Source: Ecdyonurus torrentis (Eukaryota; Arthropoda; Insecta; Ephemeroptera; Heptageniidae). From it: a stretch of 64,000 bases of DNA. The stretch lies in assembly GCA_949318235.1 (NCBI GenBank), contig OX439132.1, positions 28,198,243-28,262,242 on the forward strand. Reading direction: 5' to 3'. The notes beneath the pieces were generated by a model, which made no database searches, was not told the origin of the DNA, and saw only the letters and a list, made by a program, of their open reading frames with translations. Of the stretch, positions 15,066-29,900 are shown in pieces. A program made the position numbers and the translations under genes. The number at the start of each line of letters is the position of its first letter. Within the stretch, counting starts at the first letter, position 1.

Positions 15066-16717
15066 TTACCTTTTTTTCTCTCTCTTTTTGTTTTTGCAAT
15101 TATTGCTTAATCGTTTTTGAAAATAATAATTAGAAAAAAATGGCACATTTCAAATTTTTATGATTGTTGTAAAAATGAAAAATTACAACTTACAATGCAA
15201 AAACCAACCTAACTTTTATAAAACTTGATTTTGACCATAATTTATAATGATATTAATAAATTCAGAAAATGAAATTACGTATATACCAGTAAAAAATTCA
15301 ATTTATTTATAATTCAATTTACTGACTTATCCAATTAAAATGATACTAAATTACAAACGTTCATTCAAAATAATTAGTTCAAACAGCTTTAATTGCTTGC
15401 AATCTAAACTTGTACTATTATACAAAACAATTATTATATATTATATAACACATATAAATAGGCTTGTGGCAAGTTGCGGTCAATACGAAAATCTCTTGGG
15501 CTTAAACTTAAGTCCTTATGCACACATGATATAATTTTATACTATACCTAGTGACCTATAATTACTTTATATAGATATAGCTCCAATAAGTTCACACGAC
15601 ACATGAGGTTGAACAAAAGAGGACCATAATTTCTGTATGTGTGTTTCTGTAGATGTCATATTTTCTATATACTATAAATATTAAATATTTTATTTTACTA
15701 TTAAAATTGAACTTAAGTTATAAATCATTTAGATGATTGTATTAAGTATATATATAGAGAGAGATTTTACATTAAAATACACAATGTCACGCACATTTGC
15801 GTCATGTGGGTGTTAGAAATACGAGCAAAACTTATGCAACAATGAAATCTGAGTGCACCATAATATACATAACATATTATTATAACATACTACATTATGA
15901 ACATGCTCTTGACGTTTTTCATTCAAGTTATTATACGTGCGTGCAAATAAGGTTAAACATGATAATATTTTATGAAGTATAGAGTATAGGAAAATATAAT
16001 GTTCTTCCCATTGTCTATTTTATTTATATATTTTGATACTAAAATATATAAGATAGTAAATATCATTTAAAGTTATTATAATTGGTGGGGAAAAACTTTT
16101 ATTACTTGAAAACGATACAAAGTGTAATATTAGCTTTTTTTGTGCAATTGTACAGTATAACCCGATTTTATTTAAAATTTGGAATAATATTAACTTCACG
16201 CACCTTTTCTCCTTTTCATTAACATAATGAAATTAAATAGGCAGCAAAGTAGTAAAACAAAAATTTAAACAAATGAATTTATGAATAAAATATAATAATA
16301 TCAATACTTTTATTCTTAGAATCCGATTGTTGAAGAGACTTTTCTATGATAAAGTCACATGTATCCAAGATTTATATAGCTTGACTTATATAAAATTCAA
16401 CAAATTTTATATTTTGCTTACGTTTGTTTATTAAATATAACTAGATATCAAACTTGAAGTGAACATCTGACAGATATAATATCACGCTTTTCAATATATT
16501 TGATATTTCTATACAACATACACAATAAAAAAAAAGTTTACACAGTACAATATATATAAAAATATAGTCACGTATGCAAACAAACCACTTTTTTTTTTTT
16601 TTTTTTTTTTTTTTGCAGCAACTGAAGACATTGATTTTTTTTTCTTTTAGCCTCAAGAGGTAGACACTTGGAAAAATGCAAATAATACTGAAGAATAGAG
16701 AATCATTCTGTAATCCT

Positions 16718-16792
<75 letters not shown>

Positions 16793-17309
16793 TATAACTC
16801 ATAAGTGTAATTTACGAAACTATACCTTATTATTTTTCATTCAGTATTGTCGCCTGGCTACAATCCCGTTTATTTTAGAAAACAAAGTAAAGTGCGGAGT
16901 GAACTTACGATTGTATGTCACATGACGACGACTGTCGAGGGGTTCAACGTTTATTTATATTATATGTTAGAAAAAAAACAAAAACATTTTTTCTCTCTCG
17001 CTCTCCTACACGTATACGTGTACGAAGCTTGAGTGGGATGCGAATTCTTAGTGGAGGTGTGTCTGTCTCGCGTGGGAATTACGAGAAATAGAATAAAAAA
17101 CAAATGAGAAAAGCGAGACACGCACATTGACAAATATAACTCTGTTAATTCGCATTTAAGTAGTTTATACATAGACTACTTGATTGCTTGTTTCATAACA
17201 AAATTAAAAAACAATGAATTTATTATTATTATTCAAAAATACTAAAGCAACTATGGGCATTTTATGTAATTTATTGCACTATTTTTTTAAATTTTGATAA
17301 GCTGAATTG

Positions 17310-17341
<32 letters not shown>

Positions 17342-19320
17342 TCATTTCCAAAAATAGTAAGGAATCAGCAGAAAGAGAAAAAAAATCATAATTCAAGATA
17401 TAAAATATGGACAATTTTTTTTTTCAACTTATGAATTTTGATAATATGTAAATTAAAAGGGAAAAGTTACCAAATGTAGACCGGTAAAAAAAAAAAAAAA
17501 AAAAAAAGTTTATATGACTTCATATTGAATTTATGTGAGTAAAACCGTGAACACTTTCAATTTCATACGATTCAGCATTACATATTAAACAGATGATATA
17601 CGCAAACGCAACACAAAGTTTATTGCAAGAAAATCATGAGAAGTGATTCTTCACTATTTTCTCCAAGAGTTTATAAATTAGTACAAAATGGTTTTCGATT
17701 AAACTTTACGATGAATGAGTTAATTTCACGTTCTACTGCACACTGAAGTCATTTCTTGTTGGCGGATATTGAGAAATATAAATATATACCACCACATTTT
17801 CGGTCTTTTCCTATTATAACTTTACAAGATTCGGAATCTGCAGAAAATTATGATTCAAATATTCAAGCAATAGGAGACTCGTATTTACAGGGCTAAAAAA
17901 AATCACCACACAATAATATTATTGAAGTTTTTACTTTTGATATTATTATCATGCATAGTTTAAATGTAATTTAATAGTAATCGAAAAATTGTCCAACAAG
18001 CGATGGTACATAATGTTTTGTTTTCGACAACAACTTCAAAATTTCCAGCAATTCGGATTCGAGAGTCAAGAATATTAAAATATCAATACTTTTTTAATCA
18101 CGACGAAAATTTTTGAATTCAAAATTTTAAGGTTCTTGGATTTTTTTTAATGCACTTTCAATAATATCAAATAATAAATATATGACAAGTGATAACCGCA
18201 GTGTGACAATTTTAAACCAAGAAAGAACGCAGTTTTTAATCTCACCCTAGAAATTTTAATTTAACATACACAAAACGCTCGACTTGAGTTTCTCATAATA
18301 AAAAATTACGATCGATGTATATATTAATTTTTCTACTTTAATTATTTTTTGTTTTTCATTTTCGCGATGCATTGTTTAGATTCCTATTGTTGCATCGTTG
18401 ACAATGGAAATAAAACAATGGTTTAAGAAAACAAGTAAGCAATTAGGTGCGAGCAATTATTAAGAAAAACAACCACCAAACTTTGCCTTTATAAGGTGAA
18501 TAAAAAAATGACGATAAAAAAAAAGTGAAGAGCTTAGCCGCTTGAAATTTAAAAGGCAAATATAAATGACGTCACAAAAAAATCTTTAATATGCATGTTT
18601 TGTAATGATATATGAATAAAAAAAACGGACATTTTATTTTCTTGAAGATATACTTTTTATTTGTCAGATCCAAATTATAGTCTAAATGGATGTAAATTAT
18701 GCCGGATTTTGGCAGATAAAACTATAACAAAAGTTTAAAATTTAGAGAGAAAAAAAATATAGTTTATAAAGTAATCAAAAACTTTTAAAAGTTATTGTTT
18801 TAGGATTTGGAGACAGCATAAATATGTAGGAAATAAGCGATTATAATTTTAATTTTAGATAAATGATTGAAAGATAATAATATTGATAAATATTAAAAAT
18901 ACTTCACCCATTAAGATTTACAGTTCATTTTATACTGGGCAGATAGGAATAAAAGGATTTTTTGTACAAGTTACATTGAATCAATATACACAAGATTCAA
19001 GTAACAGAATTTCATAAGTAAAAAACAGGGGGGGGGGGGGCGAGTTTATCAATATTTGTCATTTGCTTTTCTTATGATAAATTGTAGTTTCGGCAGAAAG
19101 ATCAAAATTCATCGTTTCTCATATTATATAATATAATATTTATCAAAGTTAAAAACACAAAAATATGTCATGTATCAAAGCGAATACAAGCAAAAATAAA
19201 AATGTAAAATAGATAAGTCTCATTCAAAGTAAATATTTGCAAAGCATCTTTTTTTCGATTTTCAATATCAATATTTGGTTATGCTGGGAAAAAAAACATA
19301 AGTATTGAAAATATTTCTTA
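15066..19320. other. AT-rich region without a recognisable gene
   Basis: AT-rich sequence with a CT microsatellite (16721-16784), a short GA tract (about 17312-17340), poly-A and poly-T runs, and a G run near 19029-19040. No frame resembles a known protein. Confidence 0.55.
16721..16784. repeat. (CT)n microsatellite
   Basis: A pure CT tract of about 64 bp. Confidence 0.95.
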
Positions 19321-19326
19321 GATAGA

Positions 19327-19329
<3 letters not shown>

Positions 19330-19396
<67 letters not shown>
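19330..19396. repeat. (TA)n microsatellite
   Basis: An almost pure TA tract of about 66 bp. It ends 12 bases before the left arm of the 1-kb palindrome. Confidence 0.95.
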
Positions 19397-19400
<4 letters not shown>

Positions 19401-19407
19401 CAGATTA

Positions 19408-19865
19408 GACGTACAGATTAGAACAAAAATACTTAAACCGCATTCACTTTTATGCACTTCTTATATAAGTATTCTAGTATTGTATAATGTTTAGTTTTTA
19501 GTCAATCTGTTAAAATGGTTTTTGGATACATGCATCTATATTTCAATTTTAACCATTATTCTAAACTCATTATATAATGTATATTTGAATTTTGAGTCAC
19601 TATTAGCATTTATTTTGATAACATTATTGAGCAACTGATATTACGTTGTTATTTTATTTAATTTTTACGAGCGTAAACAGTATTCTTGCACTTCTCATCT
19701 AGATTTGTTTTTATTGAAATTTTAAGATTAAGTCCTCTCCTTTTGCATTGCAGAACATATCAATAGCAAAATGGCATGGAAATTTTTGCACACTGATGTA
19801 TAAGTTTGGAATATTTTAAAAATACAGCGATGCTAAGTTAGAATTTTAGACATACAATATATATA

Positions 19866-19955
<90 letters not shown>

Positions 19956-20413
19956 TATATATATTGTATGTCTAAAATTCTAACTTAGCATCGCTGTATT
20001 TTTAAAATATTCCAAACTTATACATCAGTGTGCAAAAATTTCCATGCCATTTTGCTATTGATATGTTCTGCAATGCAAAAGGAGAGGACTTAATCTTAAA
20101 ATTTCAATAAAAACAAATCTAGATGAGAAGTGCAAGAATACTGTTTACGCTCGTAAAAATTAAATAAAATAACAACGTAATATCAGTTGCTCAATAATGT
20201 TATCAAAATAAATGCTAATAGTGACTCAAAATTCAAATATACATTATATAATGAGTTTAGAATAATGGTTAAAATTGAAATATAGATGCATGTATCCAAA
20301 AACCATTTTAACAGATTGACTAAAAACTAAACATTATACAATACTAGAATACTTATATAAGAAGTGCATAAAAGTGAATGCGGTTTAAGTATTTTTGTTC
20401 TAATCTGTACGTC
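19408..20413. repeat. 1,006-bp perfect palindrome with (AT)n centre
   Basis: The left arm starts at GACGTACAG (19408) and the right arm ends at CTGTACGTC (20413). I compared several 50-60 base blocks along both arms, and each is the exact reverse complement of its partner at the expected mirror position (coordinates sum to 39,821), so no indel separates the arms. The middle, about 19857-19964, is a TA repeat that is itself mirror-symmetric. The arms hold no recognisable coding sequence. Identical arms imply a very recent inverted duplication, or a fold-back artefact of sequencing or assembly. Confidence 0.9.
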
Positions 20414-20429
20414 CTGTGAGTACTACAAT

Positions 20430-20432
<3 letters not shown>

Positions 20433-20465
<33 letters not shown>
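20433..20465. repeat. (GA)n microsatellite
   Basis: GA tract of about 32 bp lying about 20 bases beyond the right end of the 1-kb palindrome. Confidence 0.9.
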
Positions 20466-20471
<6 letters not shown>

Positions 20472-22084
20472 GATTAATAACACGTAAAAGCTCAAGTTCC
20501 CCAAGAGGCAATGAATAAAGCGATTCACTGTGAATGCAGATTTCAATAACAAACTCATGGTAACCATGACAACGTCACGTCACGTGGTCACCAAGCTAGT
20601 TTTCATACTATATCACGTCTCACCTAGGCTATACCTTCCATACATTGACAGCGTGATGTCGTCATGTATACAGTATGTTTTACATATTCGTTTTTATACA
20701 CTCACTTTGCATTCAACACGTGTTTGTAATTCATTCAGTGACTTCTTTTGTCACGCGATAAGCTTGTAATTTAAAAAAATTAAACTAAAAATCACATAAA
20801 ATTATCATTTAAATTACAAAAGGTTTTTAACTTTCAATTTATTCTCTTTGATGTTCATATTTCATTTTTGAGAGAAGTATTTATAAAGTTATTTGTTTAA
20901 CATTGTAAAGTATGTAAATTTTAACACGATATAATAATAAATAAAATACAGAGTTTTTTATTGTTATTTTTTTATTATTTATTATTGATACGAACAAACT
21001 GAGTAAAAATTAAAATAGAAATAACTATTTTCAAATGACACATCATATATTATTCAGAAATATTTAAGTTTCAACAATTATTGGCAAGCATCACTTGTAT
21101 TGCAAAATGATTTTATAATAATTTATTTGATAAGTACGTGACACACTAAAATAAATAATAATTTATCACTTTGTAATTTTGTAATAATTAACTGTCATGA
21201 TACGAAAAGAGAACAATATATTTTTTTGGCCAAGTTTTTGGTTTGAACTGTTTTAAAAACGAGATAGCATTTTAATTATTTCGAAGTTTTTTTTTTTTTT
21301 TTTTATTATTATTTTAAACACACAATTTTTACAAAATCCAACCAAGGCATAGCATTATCGGTTGGTTCATAGTATTTTATACACAATGCATTAAATAATT
21401 ACATTACTACTATATAGTCATGAAAATTATTTTATATTTCAAGTTTAAATAAAAAATAATTGATAAAAAAAGACAGAAGTATTTTCTTATTTTGAAAAAT
21501 TTAATTTGTAATGGAAAAAAAGTTGATATATGAAATTTGGAATGGAAATATTAAGCAAGAATGGTTGACAAATAAATTGCTTTGATATTTTTAAAACGTG
21601 AACGCAGTAAAAATTTTAACTTTTATTTTTCTTCATTAAAAAAGCTATATTTTTTTAGAGTGAAAAACGTGTTAATACAATACTATGCTTTTTAACATAC
21701 TTATGTTTAATTATTATTATTATTATTTTTTTATTTAGTGATGCATAGATCTTTTGCGTCTTTCCTTTCTTTTTAATATTTGCCTTTAATTTAATCTTTC
21801 TTTAAACACTGTATAAATTCAATTATTTTTAATTTTAGCTGATTATTGACATTATATTGTAAAATAATTTTAATTTTAATATAAAAAACATTAACAAAAA
21901 AGCGTTTGTATTCATGCTCTTCACAAAATCAAGACAGAACAAAAATTCCTAGAAAATGTGAATATTTTACTGCAGATGAAGAATTCTTGATTTTTTTTTT
22001 AAGTATCTTTAAAAAACACGTGGAAGTGTATCTAGTATTCTTCATTTAAAATTTTCCGACCTAGGTGTAGTAGTTTTTTCAAAA

Positions 22085-22131
<47 letters not shown>

Positions 22132-24250
22132 AAAGGTCCCGCAATGCTAAAGATATGGAATTAGACGAACCTATAGGGTGTGTACGCATGACGTCATTCT
22201 GAGTGCTTTTCGATGCTCTACTTGAGCAAGGAATAGCATTGCTCAGCATAGGACAAATGTAGTTTTTGGCTATTTTCTTTGGAAAATTAGCTACTTTTTG
22301 GTCATTATAATTTTTCTTGCATAATTGAGGTACTAATTCAACCTGCTAACAGCATCAATGCTCTCAAAAAAAATTGCGAAGTATTTTTAAACTGGCAAAA
22401 TGTGCCATTTTCCTATACCAGCCAATGTTATTTAGTACTCACTTATGACGTTGACTTTAACATGAATGAAACCACATTATATAAACTTTTCCAGCACCGC
22501 CCGAGATTACGGTTACAAGTCACAAATTATAATTAAGTTTAAAGCAAACACATATTTAATAATAATTCTCATTATATAATAGTAATAATAAAAATCCTAC
22601 CTTATGAATATCACAAAGTTTAGATTCTTTAGAAGTTAGCAGCACCACGTTCTCCTAGCAATTGACACTTTTCAACTGTCTATCGCATTGTTTTTATCTG
22701 CGAGATTTATAGTATAAGACCCTTGCATATCACACATCTCTAATTTTATCCTATAGATTGTATTATTCTTCTAGATTAACTTTAATCTATGATGATGATT
22801 ACATTGAGATAAGATTTACATAACTGTGTAATTAAAACTGATTAATTAACAGTCTTAACGTGATGAATGACGAAAATATAACAACATTATGTAATGAGTT
22901 TTCGATTTATCTCATTGCTGGTAAATACTACTTGCGTATTTTATTCTGTAGAATAATTAAAGCTTTAATACAAATAAAACGATTTCTTTAATGCTTCTCA
23001 TAGCATTGTATTTTATTTTAATTATTATTTTTCAATTAACTCTATATGTGTAACGGTGTATGCGTCATTTCAACTGCAGCAGTTTTTTCAAAAATCGCTT
23101 AAAAATTGTCTCCGCAATGTTAAATGATAAGATGGTTGGGATTCCCGCCGTTTTTTTTTTTTTTTTTTTTTTTTTTTTAGCACACTTTTAATTGGTTACA
23201 AGTTACAAGTACAAGTCACCCCCGGTATAATAAACATTGTTAAAATCTTATTTCACAGTTATGAAGTTTTATTTCAAGCTTTATTAAAAAAAAAAACGAA
23301 AATAAACGTAATTTTATTTTATAAGTTGAAATAAATATGAGTTTATTACCATACCATTCATGATATTAATTTAAATGAAAATTTATGAACAATAATTTCT
23401 GTTTGCTGGTGTTTTAATGGGAATTAAAAACATGTAATTTATCAATAAATTTTACTTTAATGATCATGAAAAATTCAGTCACATATATTTTTATAATATG
23501 ATTTTAACCAAAATCATTACAAAATATATCCATTTCCATGTTATCAATGATTAATTCATTATATTGCAAACCAAATCAAAATTCATACTATATGCTTTTT
23601 AAATGTAGGACCCACTCATTTTTTTTTTTTTTTTACCCATGTTGACAATTTAACTGAGGTAATTATTTCTTGAATTATGAACTTGAGAATCTGAAACCCA
23701 GAGAGGCAAACTGAGTCTCGTATTCCTGAAACCTAAGCCTTCATTTACTTCACGGCAATATTCACATCATGATTGAGTAGCCTCGTTGCTTGTCTGTAGG
23801 ACGCATGTGACTTTTACGTGCACCATCACTTTCAACACTTCCCAGACCACACACAGACTTAGAGCACTGTACAACCGTTCTATTTTTCCTCTGTGAATTT
23901 TCTGTACTCTTTGCATACTCTGCAATTTATTTGAAATTTCAAGTATAATCATAACAATAATATAATAATTTATATTTTACTTCATATTTTAAATAAATAA
24001 ATAAATAATCATCTTTATTAAAAAAAAAATGCATATACATAGAAAAAAAAATACAAATTTTTGAAAGGGCGAGATTTAAGCCTGACAATATGTCTGACCC
24101 AGTATATAGGTTAGGTATACCAGCAAATTGTTGTATTCATTTCTATTTTCTCCTCTACTCTGCTTAATATACTGCATTTACCAACAATATTCATACTAAT
24201 TGCAATTAGTAAATGCGTTATATATAATTGTGATTTTTTTTCTCAATAGA
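20466..24250. other. AT-rich region without a recognisable gene
   Basis: Contains a TA tract at about 22089-22124, poly-T at about 23151-23178, and the motif AAATAAATAAATAAATAA near 23990, which resembles a non-LTR retrotransposon tail. No supported coding sequence. Confidence 0.5.
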
Positions 24251-24732
24251 AGACTTGCAAAAGTAAGTTTAGTGATGAAATAAACAAACTGACAGCTCAA
24301 CAATACTAACAAGGTGCTGGCAGATGACTTTGTGTTCCTGTCTCAATTTAACATCATGCTTTCTTATGGGGCAATGAAGTAGGTATAACTTTAATTACAA
24401 TTATTTCTCGGAGTTGAAATTTTTACTGTAGCTTACTGAGCCTCAAAGCTTTTGTTTTCCTGGATTTCAAGTTAATTGGGTGAAAATAATAATTTGTAAA
24501 CAAATTAATTGAATTCAGGAAAACAAAAGCTTGGAGTCTAAGTAAGCTACAGAAAAAATTCAGCTCCGAAAAAAGATTTTAACTCAAGTTATAACTGATT
24601 TTTTGCCCCATAAGAAAGCTTGTTAAATGTAGACATGTCTGCAGGAACACAAAGTCATCTGCTAGCACTTTGTTAGTATTGTTGAGCTGTGAGTTTGTTT
24701 ATTTTCTTACTAAACCTACTTTAGCAATGTCT
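24251..24732. repeat. large foldback element (about 480 bp)
   Basis: The two halves are imperfect reverse complements. Left-side blocks such as AACAAACTGACAGCTCAAC, GACTTTGTGTTCCTG, TTACTGTAGCTTACT and AAGCTTTTGTTTTCCTG reappear inverted on the right as CAGGAAAACAAAAGCTT, AGTAAGCTACAG, CAGGAACACAAAGTC and GTTGAGCTGTGAGTTTGTT. No coding capacity. A weaker relative lies at about 59037-59265 in an MFAP1 intron. Confidence 0.85.
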
Positions 24733-25812
24733 TATATATATTGTAATGAATTATTTTTTTTAGAAATATTTGGAAATATAAATCTAAGATTATTTATTTC
24801 CAATATATCTGCTAGTAAAAATTATAGGAATTAGAATTTAATCCACTCTAATATCATCAGCCTATAGAGAGATATGACATAGTATTATCTTTTTTTAGTC
24901 GTAAAATTTTTTACGCAGATAATAAAACTTTTTCTTTACTTTTTTATATTTTGAAGAGGAAAGAAAAGAAGAATAAGAAAAAAAAAATCATAAAAATTTG
25001 ACATAAAATTTCAGCACATATAATACTGGCCTATATATAAGGTGCAATTTTTGTATTATTATATTATATAAAGAATATGTCTATTGATCTTATGTAACTG
25101 CAGAACGATCTTTTACAGCATCATTACATAGTGTGACATTTCTGTTCCAAGTCTATTATTAGACTTGTATAGCAAGGCCAAGACTTTTATTAATATTATA
25201 ATGGAATGCAATTTGGTGCAGGTGTGATAAAACGCATACTGCACAGTACATAAATTTTTATCTATTTACATAAAATAAATAGAGAGAATAAAACATATCA
25301 ATAGTGTCCATACATTTGTTGAACAGTGCAGATAATACCTACTTCCGGCGAACGTTTCGTGCCCTTCTTCATGAATAGCTGCTTCACTGGTAAAGAGATG
25401 TCATTTTTTTAAGAAGCACCTTTGTATTTGTAATTTGTACACACAACGCAGCGGCTGTTTTGAACATAATTTAACACTAAGATTCAAGTGTGTTTTCTCG
25501 ATGAATAATATTTGAAATAGGTGTAAGAGTATGTGCCAAACATTTTTCAGATCTAAATCTTGCCCTTTCAAATGTATTGTTATTATTTTTGTGATATTCT
25601 TGAATAAAGTTAATTATTTAATTTATTATTATAATAAACTTCTGTGTTGCGTTTTATGCATTTCTCTGTCACTTCAGTGATCGAACGACTAAATTTTTAA
25701 CACCCAATGTTATCATTAATATTATTATTATAAATAGTGATTTTTTAACCAAATTGAAAATTTATTCATTTGCGAATAAAATTTAAATTGAAGTTTTGAA
25801 ATGATTAAAATT

Positions 25813-25859
<47 letters not shown>

Positions 25860-28800
25860 CCTCTACCACTATACTGTATATTATTATATTATAATAATTT
25901 ATACTCATTTACACGTCATGACTTTACAAGTTTACATATTCTGAAATTTTAAATGTTTTATTTCATATATAAAATGATAATAGTAAAATGATTTTAAAAA
26001 TTATTACATTATTCCATTATTTCGAAACATTAATTTTGAGTGGAAATTCATATGAGATCAACCTGTAAAGGTTAAGTTCAAAATTCCAGAAGCAACCACA
26101 ACAATTTTGTGTTGATGCTCAGGACAAAGGCGGAATATTGGTGGTTTTGTGAAAACTTCCCTCAGCCGATTAATTTCCTTTGAATATTATAACAAGACCT
26201 CATAAGTACGAGCTTCCTGTACGTATACATTTAGGAAATACCCTATGTACCAAACTTATTAAAAAAAAAAAATCTTTTGTAGTTTTATTCTGTAAAAAAA
26301 AAAAAATGTAAGATCCACTGGAGCAAAATAGATCAAGAAAATCACAACGCCAAATTGTAATCTTTATTTCCTTTACTTTTTATAATAATTTTTGGTTCAA
26401 AATTAAAAATTCTGTAATTGCAATTTCTCCATTGTATAAGAACAAAAATTATATTCGTATGAGTGTTATAAACCACAAATAAATAAATAAACGTCTTTAT
26501 TTATGGCGAGGTTAGGACAAAAATGTCCTTTCTTACCCCTGACCATTTTTTTGATTATTGACCATAATGGTTCATAATGGTTACAAGATTTCTGATTTCC
26601 ATGCAGTCATAAACAGTTATAATATTGTGGTTAAATATTGATATCTGGATTTAAATTTGTTTTTGCATTTAATTTTTGAAGGTATTATACCTAAGCACAT
26701 AAGAACTTTATTTCGAGATTTTTTTGCAATTTTTTTGTTCATGTATTTTTATTTAATTGTTTTTGTTCTTTAGCAAAGTGTAAAATAGTCTTCAAAGTTG
26801 ATAAATTGCAATTTTATTGTTATATAATTACATAAAATTTGATTGAAGACGTAGAGCTGTTAATTTTTATTTATATTACACAATGATTCATTTCAGATTT
26901 TTTTTTAGTATAAGCCGTGTTTAAGTACTTAAGTTATAATAGGTTAGTTTTTATGTACTATAGCCGTATAATTAATACAAATATACATAATAAATATTGT
27001 AAAACAATTAAAATTGAAAATTGTTGCGAACATTAATTAATTTTAAACACATAAACAATTAACCGTTCTTCTATATATATAACTATTAATGTTACTACAG
27101 TTTTTGTGTATACATATATACATACATGTGTTATTTACACACATTTGTTATTTATTCAGTATGTTTATGAATCTCAATTAATTTTGCAGGTAAATAAATA
27201 CACCCTGCTCACACAATAATGATGAACATTTTGCGGTATGAACTCTCGTGTCATCGTAAGTGTAATTTCGTGTTTACAACTCTCCGGGGTCGACACCGGA
27301 AACAACCATTTTTGTATATATATTTTTTTTCTTTGTCTGTTGCGTGTGACATAGGGAGAGAGAGATTGGGAGGAGGGGGAAGGGGATTTCATGACACCGC
27401 AATGTTTAATGGAAATTACCAGGTGTAATATTGATTTTTGTTTATATATTTCAAATAATGATATGTCATTTTGTTTATTGTAAGTTATTATAAGCTGACC
27501 ATGGTGAAACAGAAAAATATACTGTAATATAATGTAGGTCTGTCTATGCGTCTAGGCACCATGAGAAAATATGTTAACATGGAAAAATTATCAGTATATT
27601 ACAAGTATTTTTTTTTCTTTCATTTTTTTTTTTTTTTTCTAAACAAGGAACTTTTTTGTGTCACGAATTTTGTTACCATAAATTTTCACATTTTGATTTC
27701 AAATGATAAGAGAATATTGTAATTTGTAATATATTACGGCTGAAAAAAAAATAATATTGCGCGGTATTTTGATTTTGCAAAATTTTTAATTAAGAATTTT
27801 TGCACATTTTACTTCTATATAAAACCCCATGTTAAATTTTAATATGCGTTTCACTCTTATTTGGTCGTCTCAGATCCTGAAGTTTTCACCATATCGACAT
27901 TTAAAACATGCGGGTAAACTCCTGAATTTTGAAGGTACGATGAACCTTCTGAACCCTTAAATATATAATATGAAATTAAGACACAGGAATGAAAAATGTG
28001 TCATCAAATAAACTAACAATAAAATCCTCATACGTATAGAAAATATGTAATTGTTAGAAGAAAAAAATAATTGCATGTAAATTGTAATTTGTGTGTGCAT
28101 CGAAATGTAAAATAATAATAATTTGGTGTTATATAACATAACGTAATCTCAATAATTATTCTTTTTCAAATTCATACATATTATATAGATTGAGCATTTT
28201 AGTTGTTGAATAAATATATACCGTACTAGTACTACAGTATATTTGATGATAAATACAAATATGTTGTATGATGCTCTTTTATACATTGTGTAAAAAAAAA
28301 ATGACCTTTCATCGAATGTTATCAAAAATTATAATGTTAAACTTTCGCGTTCTATCTTTTCCGTTGTAGCTTACTGCGGCTGATAACTTCATTTTCTGAC
28401 TCTGATTAAATTTTTTTATCGCTTTCATTCATTAAATCACTTCTAAAATAAAAGATTTTTTGTCAGATTGTACTTAGCAACAAAAATTTGAAATTTACAA
28501 AAATATTATTTTAATATTATAGTTTTTATTATTTTTATTTTTTTTTAACCAGCGCAACACATGCACATGCAGAATAAAACGCGTTGCATATAATGCATAA
28601 ATTTTTTCCACAAGATCAAATTACTTTTTTTTTCTTTTTTTTTTTTGACAGAGTGCAATTTCAAATATACGTAAACTCTAAAATCAATAAAAAGCAGACT
28701 AAAATAAAATACCATACCAATGGACTTCCACTAAATCACAAAAACGAAGTATACATGTCGATTTCAAGTAAAATATCGTCTTTTTAGTTCATAAGTCAAA

Positions 28801-29600
28801 ATTTGTGCTAAGTTAACAAAAAAATAATATTCTAAGTGCAATTAAAAGCAGAAGAGAAAGGAGTAAATTTCGCTGAGTTACGTGTTATTTCTGAGACTGA
28901 ATTATGACACCCGCGTATCACACTTTTTCAGGCCAGCGAGGCTCACAAATTTTATGTACCTAATCCTCTAAGCTTACCAAAGCTAAATGCCGATACTTTG
29001 CCAAAATTTTATATATTATGGTGCTCAAATCTTATACATTCTTACGACATAAAATTTAATTAGATAATAGTTTTATGCTTGATACCATATCTTGGAAAAT
29101 ATATAAAAATAAAATGACATTATTTATTAGGTACCTCTAAAGCAAAAAAATATATATATGTATAAATTCAGTATCAACGACTGCAAAGGAAATAAAAGAG
29201 TGCTAGATCTGATAATGACATTCGTCGTCATAACAATATTACGATATTTCGTTGAAGTTCCGTCCACGCTGTAAGTTCAACGATCACTTTCATAACTTTC
29301 TCTAACTCTTCTGACCGCTCGGAGCTAAATACATTTCAATCTCAACCTATACGAATGTATCACTTTTTATGCAAATAAAATATCAGCTTACTTTATATAT
29401 ATATATTTTTGAAGGATTTTCTGAAATATATTCAACCTTTACAGAACATTTGGAATAAATCCTAACAATTTTTTTTACATATAAAAAAAATACGATGTGA
29501 ATTTTCAAATGAAACTAAAATCAAATAGGACAAATAATAATATAATAAAAAAGTTCTAATGCAATAAGGTTCAAAATTAAGTAATAATAAAATAAAAATT
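24733..29600. other. AT-rich region without a recognisable gene
   Basis: Contains a CT microsatellite at 25816-25854, a retroelement-like patch near 25340-25380, and an AAATAAATAAATAAA-type tail at about 26478-26494 followed by a GC-richer stretch that may be a LINE 3' end. No frame with recognisable homology. Confidence 0.5.
25816..25854. repeat. (CT)n microsatellite
   Basis: CT tract of about 39 bp. Confidence 0.9.
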
Positions 29601-29679
29601 AAGCTTTGCATGCAAACTTAAAAACTACAGGTAAAATACATACAATTTTTGCGACTCATGCAACATTGTGTTCACGTGT

Positions 29680-29900
29680 TGTACTCACATGGGGCGTGTT
29701 CGCGGCTTTTTCACTCGAAGCTTTCCATGCCGCGCGGCCACGGCCAACTAACTCGTGGGTCTCACACAAGCGTTCGCCGGTGCCTCTGCTCACATATATC
29801 ACCAATATCACCGTACACCCATTGGAGAACGTCATCACCAATCACAGCAAACCATTTTAAATACACCAGTGACGTCAGCAAACATAGTTCTAGCGCGGGA
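29680..29900 (-). promoter_or_regulatory. candidate GC-rich promoter / first exon
   Basis: A GC-rich island in very AT-rich surroundings. It holds CCAAT boxes in both orientations (CCAATATC about 29801, ATTGG about 29821, CCAATCACA about 29838), a perfect CRE octamer TGACGTCA at 29870-29877 and an E2F-like GCGCGGGAAA near 29893. On the minus strand a strong donor-like CAT|GTGAGTAC lies at 29689/29688, downstream of a CG-rich stretch. This would fit a minus-strand promoter with a first exon. The downstream gene was not found, so this is an inference. Confidence 0.3.

Noticed and set aside
25347..25378. Second hammerhead-like string on the minus strand (TGAAGAAGGGCACGAAACGTTC)
   Set aside because: The CUGA core starts with A instead of C, and stem II does not pair. 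Probably a retroelement remnant but not a supportable ribozyme.
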